In this document: piece after piece, positions 1 to 8,545 of the stretch
Position numbering within the stretch: the first letter of the stretch is position 1
Layout: every line of letters starts with the position of its first letter
NCBI GenBank assembly: GCA_947460365.1
Contig: CANHJH010000009.1
Coordinates: 1-33,209, forward strand
Length of the DNA stretch: 33,209 nucleotides
Direction of reading: 5' to 3'
DNA from: Sphingobacteriia bacterium
GTDB lineage: Bacteria > Bacteroidota > Bacteroidia > Chitinophagales > Chitinophagaceae
The notes under the pieces: model-generated
What the model saw: the letters and a program-made list of their open reading frames with translations, nothing else
Told to the model about the DNA's origin: nothing
The model's database searches: none
Translations under genes and position numbers: made by a program

Positions 1-70
1 CAAAACTATTCTGGACGAAGAAGATCGTAAGAAAGCTTCTCGTACAATGAAGACAGATGCTGTTGGATAA
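1..70 (+). CDS. 3' end of an unidentified CDS (truncated by window edge)
   Basis: A stop-free reading frame enters from the left edge and ends with TAA at 68-70. It encodes about 22 residues, a charged tail ending in ...MKTDAVG. A strong hairpin terminator follows 20 bases later, which supports this being a real gene end. The tail is too short to identify the protein, and no function is proposed. Confidence 0.5.
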   Translation, partial: KTILDEEDRKKASRTMKTDAVG

Positions 71-90
71 ATAATAATGATATTTAATTT

Positions 91-128
91 AAAAAGCTAT
101 CGCGATTAACTTACGATAGCTTTTTTTT
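91..128 (+). terminator. Rho-independent terminator
   Basis: A 12-bp perfect stem (AAAAAGCTATCG / CGATAGCTTTTT) with an 11-nt loop is followed by a run of eight T. It sits 20 bases after the stop codon of the left-edge gene and separates it from the MBOAT gene. Confidence 0.85.
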
Positions 129-216
129 GCACTATTCACTACGTAAATTCAAATAATTACATAATATTTTGCGTTAAAGTAATTATATACTTTAGGTATA
201 ATATATCTAAAATAAC

Positions 217-224
217 TATTTTTG
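217..224 (+). promoter_or_regulatory. Bacteroidota -7 promoter box for the MBOAT gene
   Basis: TATTTTTG followed by CA fits the Bacteroidota TAnnTTTG box and its common CA extension. It lies 42 bases upstream of the GTG start at 267. No clear -33 TTG was seen at the expected spacing, so this is a moderate call. Confidence 0.4.
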
Positions 225-266
225 CAGCCCCAAACGCATTATTTATTATTTAAAACCAATTTCTAA

Positions 267-1703
267 GTGCTATTCAATTCGTTTGAATTTATTGTATTTC
301 TGCCAATTGTTTTTATTGTATATTGGTTTGTATTTAATAAATCTCTTGGATGGCAGAATCTTTTAGTGCTAACTGCTAGTTACTTTTTCTATGGGTGGTG
401 GAGTTTTAAATTCCTGGGATTATTAGTCATCTCTACACTTTTAGATTACTGCTACGGATTTTTGGTAGCTTCTCCCAACAAACTAAAGTCAAAAATATTT
501 TTATGGGCTAGTATTATCAATAACTTAGGAATACTGGCAGTATTTAAATATTATAATTTCTTTGCATTACAATTTCAGCAAGCATTTGAACTAATAGGAA
601 TTAGAACCAACCCCCTCCTCTTAGATATAGCATTACCCATTGGTATTTCTTTTTATACATTTCATGGAATGTCGTACGTTTTTGATATTTATAGGGGCAA
701 ACAAAAACCGGTGAAGAATTATATTGATTATGCTGTGTTTGTGTCGTTTTTCCCATTATTAGTAGCAGGGCCAATTGAAAGAGCCAATCACTTATTGCCG
801 CAAGTTCAGCAAAAGCGGCTGTTTAACTATACGCAAGCGGTTGAAGGTGGTAGATTGATATTATGGGGAATGACTAAAAAGGTAATTTTTGCAGACTATT
901 TAGCCGGAATAGCAGACAATGCATTTAATAATTATGCGCAATATGATGGCCTCTCCCTAATTATTGGTGCCATAGCATTCTCTTTTCAAATTTATGGCGA
1001 CTTTAGCGGCTATTCAGATATCGCAATAGGTACCGCCAAATTATTTGGATTCGAATTATTGAGCAATTTTAAGTTCCCTTATTTTTCCAGAGATATCGCT
1101 GAATTTTGGCGCAGATGGCACATTTCGCTTTCTAGCTGGTTTAAAGATTATTTATATATACCAATAGGTGGATCTCGAGAAGGAACTTTGAAAGCAGTTA
1201 GAAATACATTTATTATATTTTTAATTAGTGGATTTTGGCATGGCGCCAGCTGGAACTTTATTATATGGGGTGGAATACACGCCTGTGCATTTTTACCTTT
1301 GCTTTTATTAAAACGTAACAGAACTTTTGTAACAGAGATTGTTGCTCAAGAAAGGTTGCTGCCGAATTATAAAGAATTATGGCAGATGACAAGTACTTTT
1401 ATGTTTGTTACAATAGCATGGATTTTTTTTAGAGCACAGAGTGTAGAACATGCTATCGGTTATATCAAACAAATTCCAATAAGCATTTTGCAACAACCAA
1501 CTTCTATACTCAAACCGAAAGGATTAACTACATTTATATATATAACACCGCTTATTTTAGTAGACTGGTGGCAAAGAAGAGATGAAAGAAGCTTAAAGGT
1601 TCCTGATAATAAATTGATCCGAATTGTTATTTACTATATTTTATTTTATACCTGTATTACATTGTTGGGCGGTCAATCAACATTTATTTATTTCCAATTT
1701 TAA
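267..1703 (+). CDS. MBOAT family membrane-bound O-acyltransferase (AlgI-like)
   Basis: This is a polytopic inner-membrane protein of 478 aa, the usual length for AlgI/DltB-type O-acyltransferases, which move acyl (often acetyl) groups across the membrane onto surface glycans. The N-terminus MLFNSFEF is the typical family start and is read from a GTG codon; no upstream ATG fits. Family motifs are visible: GDFSGYSDIAIG near 244-255, FWRRWHISLSSWFKDYLY near 280-297, and the catalytic-His motif GFWHGASWN with His325. The next gene encodes an SGNH-like protein, the usual partner that completes acyl transfer on the periplasmic side. A GT-C glycosyltransferase lies convergently downstream, consistent with surface glycan decoration. 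The acceptor glycan cannot be told from sequence. The family call is firm; the substrate is unknown. Confidence 0.92.
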   Translation: MLFNSFEFIVFLPIVFIVYWFVFNKSLGWQNLLVLTASYFFYGWWSFKFLGLLVISTLLDYCYGFLVASPNKLKSKIFLWASIINNLGILAVFKYYNFFALQFQQAFELIGIRTNPLLLDIALPIGISFYTFHGMSYVFDIYRGKQKPVKNYIDYAVFVSFFPLLVAGPIERANHLLPQVQQKRLFNYTQAVEGGRLILWGMTKKVIFADYLAGIADNAFNNYAQYDGLSLIIGAIAFSFQIYGDFSGYSDIAIGTAKLFGFELLSNFKFPYFSRDIAEFWRRWHISLSSWFKDYLYIPIGGSREGTLKAVRNTFIIFLISGFWHGASWNFIIWGGIHACAFLPLLLLKRNRTFVTEIVAQERLLPNYKELWQMTSTFMFVTIAWIFFRAQSVEHAIGYIKQIPISILQQPTSILKPKGLTTFIYITPLILVDWWQRRDERSLKVPDNKLIRIVIYYILFYTCITLLGGQSTFIYFQF

Positions 1704-1794
1704 TCATTCAATGAGCCATTCAAAAACTTTCCATACTAACCAAATTATATTTAGGCGAATACCATGTGACCATTAAAAAAATAGACCAAAACAC

Positions 1795-2817
1795 ATGAAA
1801 CCATTTATAAAGAAAAGTTTAATAATATTTTCCCCATTTATATTACTGATTTTGTTCATCGTATATTGGGATCCCTTTAAAATATATTGGGATTACAATG
1901 ACTATTATCACAACAACAGAATAGCAACTAATCGTGAAAACATTTGTTTGCAATTGTTCAAAAAAAATATAAAAACAACCAATCTTAATAGTTTTATTAT
2001 AGGCAGTTCCAGGAGTCAGGTATATAATGCTGCCCTCTGGAAAAATTTATTAGCCGGCAACAAAGACGAAATAAATCCTTTTCATTTTGATGGAGGAAGT
2101 TTGGGCCTTTATAGAGCTTACAATATCATAAAATATCTTGATCGAAAAGTTAAAAAAATTGACCATGTTTTATTAATAGTAGATAATGAATATTTTAGTG
2201 AATTGAATAATCCGGGAGGTCATTTATACAGCGAACCACCTGAAATTTCAGGTCAATCTTCTTTTTATTATCATCTAACTTTTCTTAAGGCCAGTTTAGA
2301 TTTACAATTTTTATATAGCAACCTAATTTATAAATATACCAATCGGTACTATGAATTTATGGGGAAACATCTAGACCGAAACAACTATTATCATTTATCG
2401 AATAATGAAACAGCAGACCTCTATTATAATGTAAATACTGTAATAAAAAATGATTCAATAGGTTATTACAAAAAGCTATTTGATGCGCATGTATTTTATG
2501 AAAGAAGTCCTACAGAAATCATATCAGATGAAATTATTAAAGTTGATCAACGTAAAATCATTAATGAAATAGCCGCTATTTTTAAAAAGCACCAAACTAA
2601 AGTTAAAGTAGTTATTTCCCCGTTATATACTCAAATCAAAATCAATCCAACTGATTTGAAATTTTTGGCTGATACTTTTGGTAAAGAAAATGTTTCAGAT
2701 TTTTCTGGCATCAATGAATTTACCAAGGACATTGCAAATTATTACGAAACGAGTCACTATAAAATCAATATAGCTACTGAAATTTTGCACCGAGTATATC
2801 AACCGCTACAACGTTAA
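1795..2817 (+). CDS. SGNH-like membrane-anchored protein, probable MBOAT partner
   Basis: This 340-aa protein has a single N-terminal membrane segment (about residues 8-25), so the bulk should face the periplasm. I see an SGNH-type block I, FIIGSSRSQVYN (residues 67-78), with a candidate nucleophile serine, and a C-terminal YETSHYKIN that resembles the block V Asp/Glu-x-x-His region of AlgX/DltD-like proteins. It follows the MBOAT gene by 91 bases on the same strand. By analogy with other MBOAT-SGNH pairs, it would take the acyl group from the MBOAT enzyme and place it on a glycan. The 3' end overlaps the convergent glycosyltransferase gene by 4 bases through a shared TTAA. The overall family is divergent, so the catalytic assignment is an inference from the motifs and neighbour. 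Confidence 0.7.
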   Translation: MKPFIKKSLIIFSPFILLILFIVYWDPFKIYWDYNDYYHNNRIATNRENICLQLFKKNIKTTNLNSFIIGSSRSQVYNAALWKNLLAGNKDEINPFHFDGGSLGLYRAYNIIKYLDRKVKKIDHVLLIVDNEYFSELNNPGGHLYSEPPEISGQSSFYYHLTFLKASLDLQFLYSNLIYKYTNRYYEFMGKHLDRNNYYHLSNNETADLYYNVNTVIKNDSIGYYKKLFDAHVFYERSPTEIISDEIIKVDQRKIINEIAAIFKKHQTKVKVVISPLYTQIKINPTDLKFLADTFGKENVSDFSGINEFTKDIANYYETSHYKINIATEILHRVYQPLQR

Positions 2818-4427
2818 TAAACGATAACTTTATAAAACGTAGTGTCTAAATTTTTTATAAAATCTTTTGATGCGAAAATGGTAAGTGCATTTGAGTCGCC
2901 TTTTTTCATGATTTTACAGTTAACATATTGATCTCTAAATTCAGTATCATGCTGAATTCCTTTATAAACCATGTTTGAAAAATCACTTACTACAACGGAA
3001 TCTGATTGATTGTTCGACGCAAAACCACCGCCTAGCCAAAACAAGTCGGGTTTTTGTTTATAAAACACTTGTTTATTAAAGGCAGAATGATTTTTAAAGC
3101 CTATTGCTTTTAATTTATCTGCATGTGCCATTTCAGTGTTATTTAGTCCCATTAAATCGTTGGTGAACCCTTTATATGAATAGGCACTTCCACCGGCAGC
3201 ATACACCCCTTGTGTAGGATAAGTTTTTAAATTACTAAAAAAGTCATTTAATTTTTCTGAAGTTTTGCGGTCTTTTATTGGCAATCTAAAATCATATTCC
3301 ATAGGCCTGTTGAGGTTCAGTAATTCATCTGCTCTTTTAGGAATTAAAAATATACTTATAATCAAAACAAATACAGGATTAATCGAAATCTTAAAATCAT
3401 CTAATACCAGTATAAAGGCCAATAAAAATATGGGCACCGATGGTTGAATAAATCTGTAGTAGAAAAAGTGGTCACCACCGGAATATAATGGAATGAATAA
3501 AGTAATATAAAGCATGCCTATTAAAACCAATTTTGAAAAATTCGACTTAACATATTTATGCTTCCATCCAATAACAAGAAACAGTATACTTAACGAAACT
3601 AAGACCAGTGACAATGGGTTGTCAAAAAAATAGTGAGTAATATATTTAAAGCCCATTTTAAGATTATGCAATTTATTAGCCGAAACTTTTGCATAAAATG
3701 TATTCGGTAGGGGATAGCCAAAATATTTAATTCTCCATAAAGTTAACAAACCAATGGTGGTTAAAAATGTAGCAAATGGCAACCACATTTGATACAAAGC
3801 ACTTTTTATGTTTTTTAAATCAAGATAAAATCGAACAAATCTTACTGCTATAAAAAAGGGTACCCATAGTAGCGATTCGGGTCTGCATATTGTCAACAGC
3901 AGCATCAGTATTGAAAATGATATTGACTGATTTTTTGCATCGGTGTTGTTGTACGCTAATACATTTAACGTAGTGAGTATTAATAGTGAACTCCATAATC
4001 CAGTTTCTAATAAAGAAAGTACAGTCCACTCAAAATACCCCGGCATTAGTGCCAAACATATTAATAGCAATATCGACTGAATAGCAATCGTTTTTTTGTC
4101 GAAATAGTTATCTATAAAACAAATGAGTTTGTACAATGTATAGGATACTATTAATACATTTAAAATCAGTAAAAATATTTCAGGATGATTGGTAATACTA
4201 AAAATCAGTCCGCCAATCAAAGTCCAAAGCAACGAGGTAAATCCTTCCACATGTTCTCCTCCCAAATTGTAAACAAAACCATGTCCCTGCGCAAGATGCT
4301 TCATGTAAACCATGTATATATGCGCATCGTCAATGCCATTAAATGATTGTGCATTGATATACCAGCAGTATAGCGTTAAGATGGTAGTATAGGCTAGGCT
4401 GGCAATTAGTTTTAGTTTATGACTCAT
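2814..4427 (-). CDS. GT-C fold membrane glycosyltransferase-like protein (AftB-like)
   Basis: This 537-aa protein has about ten hydrophobic segments in its first ~370 residues and a soluble C-terminal part. The first periplasmic loop carries GIDDAHIYMVYMKHLAQGHG and then GEHVEGFTSLLW. This resembles the DDAxIxxRYAxNLAxGxGxVYN...GExVEGxTN signature of polyprenyl-phosphate-sugar-using GT-C proteins such as mycobacterial AftB. The paired Asp (about residues 33-34) is the expected catalytic site. It would transfer a sugar from a lipid carrier at the outer face of the inner membrane. It converges on the MBOAT/SGNH pair with a 4-base overlap, so the three may act on the same surface glycan, but they are not co-transcribed. 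Donor and acceptor cannot be predicted. Confidence 0.68.
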   Translation of the reverse strand: MSHKLKLIASLAYTTILTLYCWYINAQSFNGIDDAHIYMVYMKHLAQGHGFVYNLGGEHVEGFTSLLWTLIGGLIFSITNHPEIFLLILNVLIVSYTLYKLICFIDNYFDKKTIAIQSILLLICLALMPGYFEWTVLSLLETGLWSSLLILTTLNVLAYNNTDAKNQSISFSILMLLLTICRPESLLWVPFFIAVRFVRFYLDLKNIKSALYQMWLPFATFLTTIGLLTLWRIKYFGYPLPNTFYAKVSANKLHNLKMGFKYITHYFFDNPLSLVLVSLSILFLVIGWKHKYVKSNFSKLVLIGMLYITLFIPLYSGGDHFFYYRFIQPSVPIFLLAFILVLDDFKISINPVFVLIISIFLIPKRADELLNLNRPMEYDFRLPIKDRKTSEKLNDFFSNLKTYPTQGVYAAGGSAYSYKGFTNDLMGLNNTEMAHADKLKAIGFKNHSAFNKQVFYKQKPDLFWLGGGFASNNQSDSVVVSDFSNMVYKGIQHDTEFRDQYVNCKIMKKGDSNALTIFASKDFIKNLDTTFYKVIVY

Positions 4428-4566
4428 CTCTTTAATTTAAATTGCTGTTTTGCTTATTTTCTGGATGTAAGTAAACATCGATGTTCAAGCTATTTAATAG
4501 AATAAATAATGGATTAAAATCTTTTCAAAAGTAGCAAATATGCTTAAACATGCCCAAAACAAATCT

Positions 4567-4615
4567 ACCATCTCCAATAAGCAGGCAGATGGTCTAAACC
4601 AACCGATAGGCTGGT
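4567..4615 (-). terminator. Tandem hairpins downstream of obgE, possible weak terminator
   Basis: On the minus strand two hairpins follow the obgE stop: ACCAGCC/GGTTGGT with a 4-nt loop (one G-U pair in the RNA) and ACCATCT/AGATGGT with a 13-nt loop. The second is followed only by a mixed T-rich stretch, not a clean T tract, so termination is uncertain. The rest of the 4428-4623 gap holds no gene. Confidence 0.3.
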
Positions 4616-4623
4616 AAATAAGT

Positions 4624-5628
4624 TTAGCTAATTGGCTTGTTTAGGGTATCCCAAAGCAAATCTTTGAGTTCAGTTAACCCTTTATTGGTTACCGATGATA
4701 TGAAAACATGTGGAATTTCGGATGGCAACTCTGCACTTATGGCTTCTTTTAATTCATTGTCGAGCATATCACTTTTACTGATGGCAATAATGAAATCTTT
4801 CTGGAGCATTTCCTCATTGTAAGATTTAAGTTCCTGACGCAGGACATTAAATTCCTTTTTATGATCCGAACTATCTGCCGGTATTAAAAATAATAAAACA
4901 GAGTTTCGTTCAATATGTCTTAAAAAGCGATGACCTAATCCTTTACCTTCTGCGGCACCTTCAATAATGCCGGGTAAGTCAGCTATACAGAACGATTTAG
5001 CATCCCGATACTCCACCATCCCTAATTGAGGAATTAGGGTAGTAAAAGCATAATTAGCAATCTTGGGTTTGGCTGCGGTAATTACTGATAAAAGGGTTGA
5101 TTTACCCGCATTAGGAAAACCCACTAAACCAACATCTGCCAATACTTTTAGCTCGATGTTTTTCCAGCCTTCTATTCCCGGTTCACCGGGTTGGGCATGT
5201 TCAGGAACTTGATTGGTAGGGGTTGCAAAATGACTATTGCCTAAGCCGCCTCTACCTCCACGCATCCAAATGTATTCCTGACCATCTGCTAATATTTCAG
5301 CTTCTTGCGCACCGGTTTCTTCATCACGCGCAATGGTTCCCAGTGGCACATCAATAATTATATCCTTACCATCTCTACCAGTACAATTATTTTTACTGCC
5401 ATTTTCACCATGTTCGGCCAGCACATTTTTAAAATAGCGCAAATGCAATAGCGTCCATAAATTACTGTTACCCCGTAAAATAATATGACCACCGCGGCCG
5501 CCATCTCCACCATCAGGACCGCCCATTGCGGTTAATTTGTTGCGCATAAAATGCTTAACACCGGCTCCACCGTGGCCACTACGGGCAAATATTCTAATAT
5601 AATCTATAAAATTGTTACGTTCAGACAC
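4624..5628 (-). CDS. obgE: Obg family GTPase, ribosome assembly
   Basis: This is the Obg/CgtA GTPase, which binds the large ribosomal subunit and acts in its maturation and in stress control. The N-terminal glycine-rich Obg fold is plain ([13 protein letters not shown] near 36-48). G motifs follow: G1 GFPNAGKST (170-178), G3 DLPG (217-220) and G4 SKSD (284-287), with Ser in place of the usual Asn. At 334 aa it lacks the C-terminal OCT domain. The start is a GTG giving [13 protein letters not shown], which matches the usual N-terminus; the next Met lies inside the Obg domain. A TATATTTGCA box ends 4 bases before the start, so the message may be leaderless. It lies 43 bases after the TetR gene on the same strand and may also be read through from it. 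Confidence 0.96.
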   Translation of the reverse strand: MSERNNFIDYIRIFARSGHGGAGVKHFMRNKLTAMGGPDGGDGGRGGHIILRGNSNLWTLLHLRYFKNVLAEHGENGSKNNCTGRDGKDIIIDVPLGTIARDEETGAQEAEILADGQEYIWMRGGRGGLGNSHFATPTNQVPEHAQPGEPGIEGWKNIELKVLADVGLVGFPNAGKSTLLSVITAAKPKIANYAFTTLIPQLGMVEYRDAKSFCIADLPGIIEGAAEGKGLGHRFLRHIERNSVLLFLIPADSSDHKKEFNVLRQELKSYNEEMLQKDFIIAISKSDMLDNELKEAISAELPSEIPHVFISSVTNKGLTELKDLLWDTLNKPIS

Positions 5629-5632
5629 GCTG

Positions 5633-5640
5633 CAAATATA
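5633..5640 (-). promoter_or_regulatory. -7 promoter box (TATATTTG) abutting the obgE start
   Basis: On the minus strand TATATTTG followed by CA is an exact TAnnTTTG match. Only four bases separate it from the GTG start of obgE, so a transcript from it would begin at or near the start codon. No clear -33 TTG is visible. Confidence 0.4.
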
Positions 5641-5671
5641 CGGTTAAGAAAAATGAGAAAGGATAAAGCTT

Positions 5672-6274
5672 TTAAACCTTAACATTCACGGCAATTCCAC
5701 CTACTAAAATGGTGATCATATTTGCGGTTAATGCTTCGGCACTGATTTTTTGCCTCGAGCGATGCCAGCTTTCTATACCGCCAATTGCGTGAAGGATAAT
5801 CAATACAGCAGTAGTGGCATCAATCGGCTTAATGTTTTTTTGTAGAATACCATTTTCAATAATCGCTGCAAAGCGCTTTCGGTACATTCTGCGTTGGTTT
5901 TGAAAGTTCAACAGATAGGGGTCAGATAAGTGTTTCCATTCTCTGTCACTCACATATACTTCCTCATAATGGTGTATCATTTCATCTATATGAAATCGAA
6001 TGAGCGCTTCAACTTTTTCAATGGCCAATATTTTTTCGCCCTCTATCTCCTCTATCTTATGCATAAATCGGTTGGCTACACCAAAACAAATTTCATGCAG
6101 GAGTTCGGTTTTAGACTTAATATGATTATAAAGACTTGCCGCTTCTACCCCCACCGATTCGGCTAAATCGCGCATACTAGCCGCTTTATAGCCTTTCTCT
6201 CTAAATAATGAGGCAGCTTTTGCAATAATTACCTCTTTCCGAGAGCTGTTTTTATCTATGATTATACGTGCCAT
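5672..6274 (-). CDS. TetR/AcrR family transcriptional regulator
   Basis: A one-component repressor-type regulator of 200 aa, the normal length for the family. The N-terminal helix-turn-helix is clear: AASLFREKGYKAASMRDLAE then VGVEAASLYNHIKSKTELL (about residues 19-60). The C-terminal ligand domain resembles those of TetR regulators of acyl-CoA and aromatic-acid metabolism (IKPIDATTAVLIILHAIGGI), but the ligand is not identified. The palindrome GCTAAC-gtgt-GTTAGC lies 16 bases upstream of the start, next to a TATCTTCGCA box, and is a good autoregulatory operator. The divergent PfkB kinase gene starts 143 bases away and could be a second target. The regulon is probably elsewhere, since no fatty-acid or aromatic catabolic genes are adjacent. 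Confidence 0.9.
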   Translation of the reverse strand: MARIIIDKNSSRKEVIIAKAASLFREKGYKAASMRDLAESVGVEAASLYNHIKSKTELLHEICFGVANRFMHKIEEIEGEKILAIEKVEALIRFHIDEMIHHYEEVYVSDREWKHLSDPYLLNFQNQRRMYRKRFAAIIENGILQKNIKPIDATTAVLIILHAIGGIESWHRSRQKISAEALTANMITILVGGIAVNVKV

Positions 6275-6276
6275 AC

Positions 6277-6286
6277 TGCGAAGATA
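6277..6286 (-). promoter_or_regulatory. -7-like box (TATCTTCGCA) of the TetR gene
   Basis: On the minus strand TATCTTCGCA is a one-base variant of TAnnTTTGCA. It ends two bases before the ATG, implying a very short or absent leader. The operator-like palindrome at 6291-6306 lies just upstream, in the region between the -7 and -33 elements. Confidence 0.4.
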
Positions 6287-6290
6287 AATG

Positions 6291-6306
6291 GCTAACGTGT
6301 GTTAGC
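6291..6306. promoter_or_regulatory. Candidate TetR operator (perfect inverted repeat)
   Basis: GCTAAC-N4-GTTAGC is a perfect 6-bp inverted repeat with a 4-base spacer, 16 bases upstream of the TetR start. The half-site resembles CTAACG/CGTTAG sites bound by TetR-family regulators of acyl-CoA catabolism. Its position would block the TetR gene promoter, as expected for autorepression. Confidence 0.55.
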
Positions 6307-6385
6307 GAGCAGATGAGTCCAAAAAAATCAATTTGTTAGTTTGTTTTTATAGGTGCCTTAATTCGTTAATCCGCCTATAATGCCC

Positions 6386-6395
6386 TAATTTCGCA
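6386..6395 (+). promoter_or_regulatory. -7-like box (TAATTTCGCA) of the PfkB kinase gene
   Basis: TAATTTCGCA, the same C variant seen before dusB (26192-26201), lies 22 bases upstream of the kinase ATG. The -33 element is not clear. Confidence 0.4.
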
Positions 6396-6417
6396 TCCCG
6401 ATAACAAAAATTAATTT

Positions 6418-7338
6418 ATGTCTTTAGTAGTTGTCGGGTCTATGGCTTTTGATGCCATTGAAACCCCCTTTGGTAAAAGTGATAAAATTATTGGTGGTGC
6501 AGGAACTTATATAGCCTGGTGCGCTTCTAATTATACCCCTGTCAAGCAAATTTCAGTAGTTGGGGGCGATTTTCCTCAATCTGAATTAGATGATTTAGCC
6601 GCCCGCAATGTGAATTTAGAAGGCGTTCAGATAAAAAAAGATGAAAAAACTTTCTTCTGGAGTGGTCGCTATCATATGGATATGAATAGTCGCGATACTT
6701 TAGATACGCAATTAAATGTGTTAGAAAACTTTCAACCTGTTGTGCCGGAAAGCTATCAAGACTGCGAGTTTTTAATGTTGGGCAACTTAGTACCCGCTGT
6801 ACAACGCAGCGTAATTGAGCAACTCCGCACCCGCCCGAAGTTAATTGTAATGGATACCATGAACTTCTGGATGGAGATTGCTATGGATGAATTAAAGAAA
6901 ACATTAGCCATGGTAGATGTGCTAATGGTTAATGATAGCGAAGCACGCCAATTGAGTGGAGATTATTCATTGGTAAGAGCAGCCGCTACTATTATGAAGA
7001 TGGGCCCTAAATATGTGATTATTAAGAAAGGCGAACATGGTGCTTTATTATTTCATGCCGATAAAGTGTTTTTTGCACCTGCTTTACCATTAGAAGAAGT
7101 ATTTGACCCAACTGGTGCAGGCGATACTTTTGCAGGGGGCTTTATTGGGCATTTGGCAAAAACAAAGGATATTTCTTTTGAAAATATGAAGACTGCTATT
7201 ATTATTGGTAGTGCAATGGCCTCATTTTGTGTAGAGAAATTCGGAACACAACGCTTAAAAGAAGTTACTAAACAAGAAGTAGATCAAAGATTGAGTGAAT
7301 TTGTACAATTAGTAAATTTTGATATTACTTTAAATTAA
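6418..7338 (+). CDS. PfkB family carbohydrate/nucleoside kinase
   Basis: A cytosolic ribokinase-fold kinase of 306 aa that should phosphorylate a sugar or nucleoside with ATP. The N-terminal glycine region (VVVGSMAFDAIETPFG, then IIGGAGTYIAWCASN) and the C-terminal PfkB signature DPTGAGDTFAGGFIGHLA (about 225-242, catalytic Asp in GAGD) are both intact. The substrate is not apparent; adenosine-kinase-like and sugar-kinase members share these motifs. It stands alone, with its own -7-like box upstream and a strong terminator at 7455-7486 downstream. The TetR gene diverges from it. Confidence 0.9.
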   Translation: MSLVVVGSMAFDAIETPFGKSDKIIGGAGTYIAWCASNYTPVKQISVVGGDFPQSELDDLAARNVNLEGVQIKKDEKTFFWSGRYHMDMNSRDTLDTQLNVLENFQPVVPESYQDCEFLMLGNLVPAVQRSVIEQLRTRPKLIVMDTMNFWMEIAMDELKKTLAMVDVLMVNDSEARQLSGDYSLVRAAATIMKMGPKYVIIKKGEHGALLFHADKVFFAPALPLEEVFDPTGAGDTFAGGFIGHLAKTKDISFENMKTAIIIGSAMASFCVEKFGTQRLKEVTKQEVDQRLSEFVQLVNFDITLN

Positions 7339-7382
7339 TTCAATTATTTAGTATATTCGCATAGCAATGTTGAACAATAAAC

Positions 7383-7438
7383 ATACAAAACGTATTAAAA
7401 AACCACGCTGAGCGGAAGGTATCTCTACGTTTTTGTAT
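7383..7438. repeat. Intergenic hairpin repeat element
   Basis: ATACAAAACGTA (7383-7394) pairs with TACGTTTTTGTAT (7426-7438) with one bulged T. The long loop contains CACGCTGAGCGGAAGG. Read on the minus strand the right arm gives AAAAACGTAGAGATACC, which shares AAACGTAGAGA with the dispersed repeats at 15093, 15141 and 24417. It is probably a non-coding interspersed element. Confidence 0.5.
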
Positions 7439-7452
7439 CAACAATAATATAT

Positions 7453-7487
7453 TAAGAGGCCTTCCCAAAAGAAGGCCTCTTTTTTTA
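7453..7487 (+). terminator. Rho-independent terminator of the PfkB kinase gene
   Basis: A perfect 10-bp stem AGAGGCCTTC / GAAGGCCTCT with a 6-nt loop CCAAAA is followed by six T. It separates the kinase gene from asd. Confidence 0.88.
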
Positions 7488-7537
7488 TGGTTAATCGACG
7501 TTGAAATTATATTTATAACACTTAAAAGACTCCCTTT

Positions 7538-7549
7538 GGGAGGTGGAGG
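7538..7549 (+). promoter_or_regulatory. Strong Shine-Dalgarno-like sequence before asd
   Basis: GGGAGGTGGAGG ends six bases before the asd ATG, an unusually strong anti-SD match for a Bacteroidota-type gene. The preceding CTCCCTTTGGGAG can form a small hairpin that would hide part of it. Confidence 0.5.
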
Positions 7550-7555
7550 CAAAAC

Positions 7556-8545
7556 ATGAAAGTAGCAGTAGTAGGTGCAACCGGTTTAGTTGGAACTAAA
7601 ATGTTGCAGGTTTTAGCAGAACGTAATTTTCCGGTAACAGAAATTGTTCCGGTAGCTTCAGAAAGATCTGTTGGTAAAGAAGTAAGCTTTAAAGGAAAAA
7701 CCTACAAAGTGGTAAGCATGCAAGATGGTATCGCTGCTAAACCTGCTGTGGCCATTTTTTCTGCGGGCGGAAGCACTTCTTTAGAGTGGGCACCTAAATT
7801 TGCAGCAGCAGGTATAAAAGTAATCGACAACTCCTCTGCCTGGAGAATGGACCCGTCTAAAAAATTAATAGTACCAGAAGTAAATGCATCCGCAATTACT
7901 AAAGATGATTTTATTATTGCTAACCCAAACTGCTCTACCATTCAAATGGTGGTTGCTTTACAACCACTGCACCTTAAATATAAAATCAAAAGAGTAGTTG
8001 TGAGTACCTACCAAAGTGTTACCGGCACCGGTAAAAAAGCGGTAGACCAATTGTTTAATGAGCGCAAAGGTGTGGAAGGTGAAATGGCCTATAAATATCC
8101 AATTGATTTAAATGTGATTCCTCAAATAGATGTATTTCTGGATAATGGGTACACCAAAGAAGAAATGAAAATGGTGAAAGAAACCAATAAAATTATGCAA
8201 GATGAGTCTATTCGTGTAACCGCCACCACCGTTCGTATTCCAGTAGTTGGAGGTCATAGCGAAAGCGTAAATATTGAATTTGAAAACGATTTTGATGTGC
8301 AAGCGGTTAAAGATTTATTAGCAAAAGCTCCGGGTGTAATTGTACAGGACGACTTAGCTAATCAAATTTATCCGATGCCTTTATGGGCGCACGAAAAAGA
8401 TGAAGTTTTTGTGGGCAGAATTAGAAGAGATGAAACACAAGCGAATACCTTGAATATGTGGATTGTAAGCGATAACTTACGCAAAGGCGCAGCAACCAAT
8501 GCAGTTCAAATTGCTGAGTATATGTCTGCAAATGGATTGTTGTAG
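7556..8545 (+). CDS. asd: Aspartate-semialdehyde dehydrogenase
   Basis: A cytosolic enzyme that reduces aspartyl-4-phosphate to aspartate-4-semialdehyde with NADPH, the branch step to lysine/diaminopimelate, threonine and methionine. At 329 aa it has the family's usual length. The Rossmann motif VAVVGATGLVG (3-13), the SAGGSTS loop (69-75), the catalytic Cys126 in NPNCSTIQ and the catalytic His in GGHSESVN (about 240) are all present. It starts at an ATG after an unusually strong Shine-Dalgarno-like sequence. A tandem AT-rich repeat begins directly after its TAG stop and runs into the next gene, so the two may be co-transcribed. Confidence 0.96.
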   Translation: MKVAVVGATGLVGTKMLQVLAERNFPVTEIVPVASERSVGKEVSFKGKTYKVVSMQDGIAAKPAVAIFSAGGSTSLEWAPKFAAAGIKVIDNSSAWRMDPSKKLIVPEVNASAITKDDFIIANPNCSTIQMVVALQPLHLKYKIKRVVVSTYQSVTGTGKKAVDQLFNERKGVEGEMAYKYPIDLNVIPQIDVFLDNGYTKEEMKMVKETNKIMQDESIRVTATTVRIPVVGGHSESVNIEFENDFDVQAVKDLLAKAPGVIVQDDLANQIYPMPLWAHEKDEVFVGRIRRDETQANTLNMWIVSDNLRKGAATNAVQIAEYMSANGLL

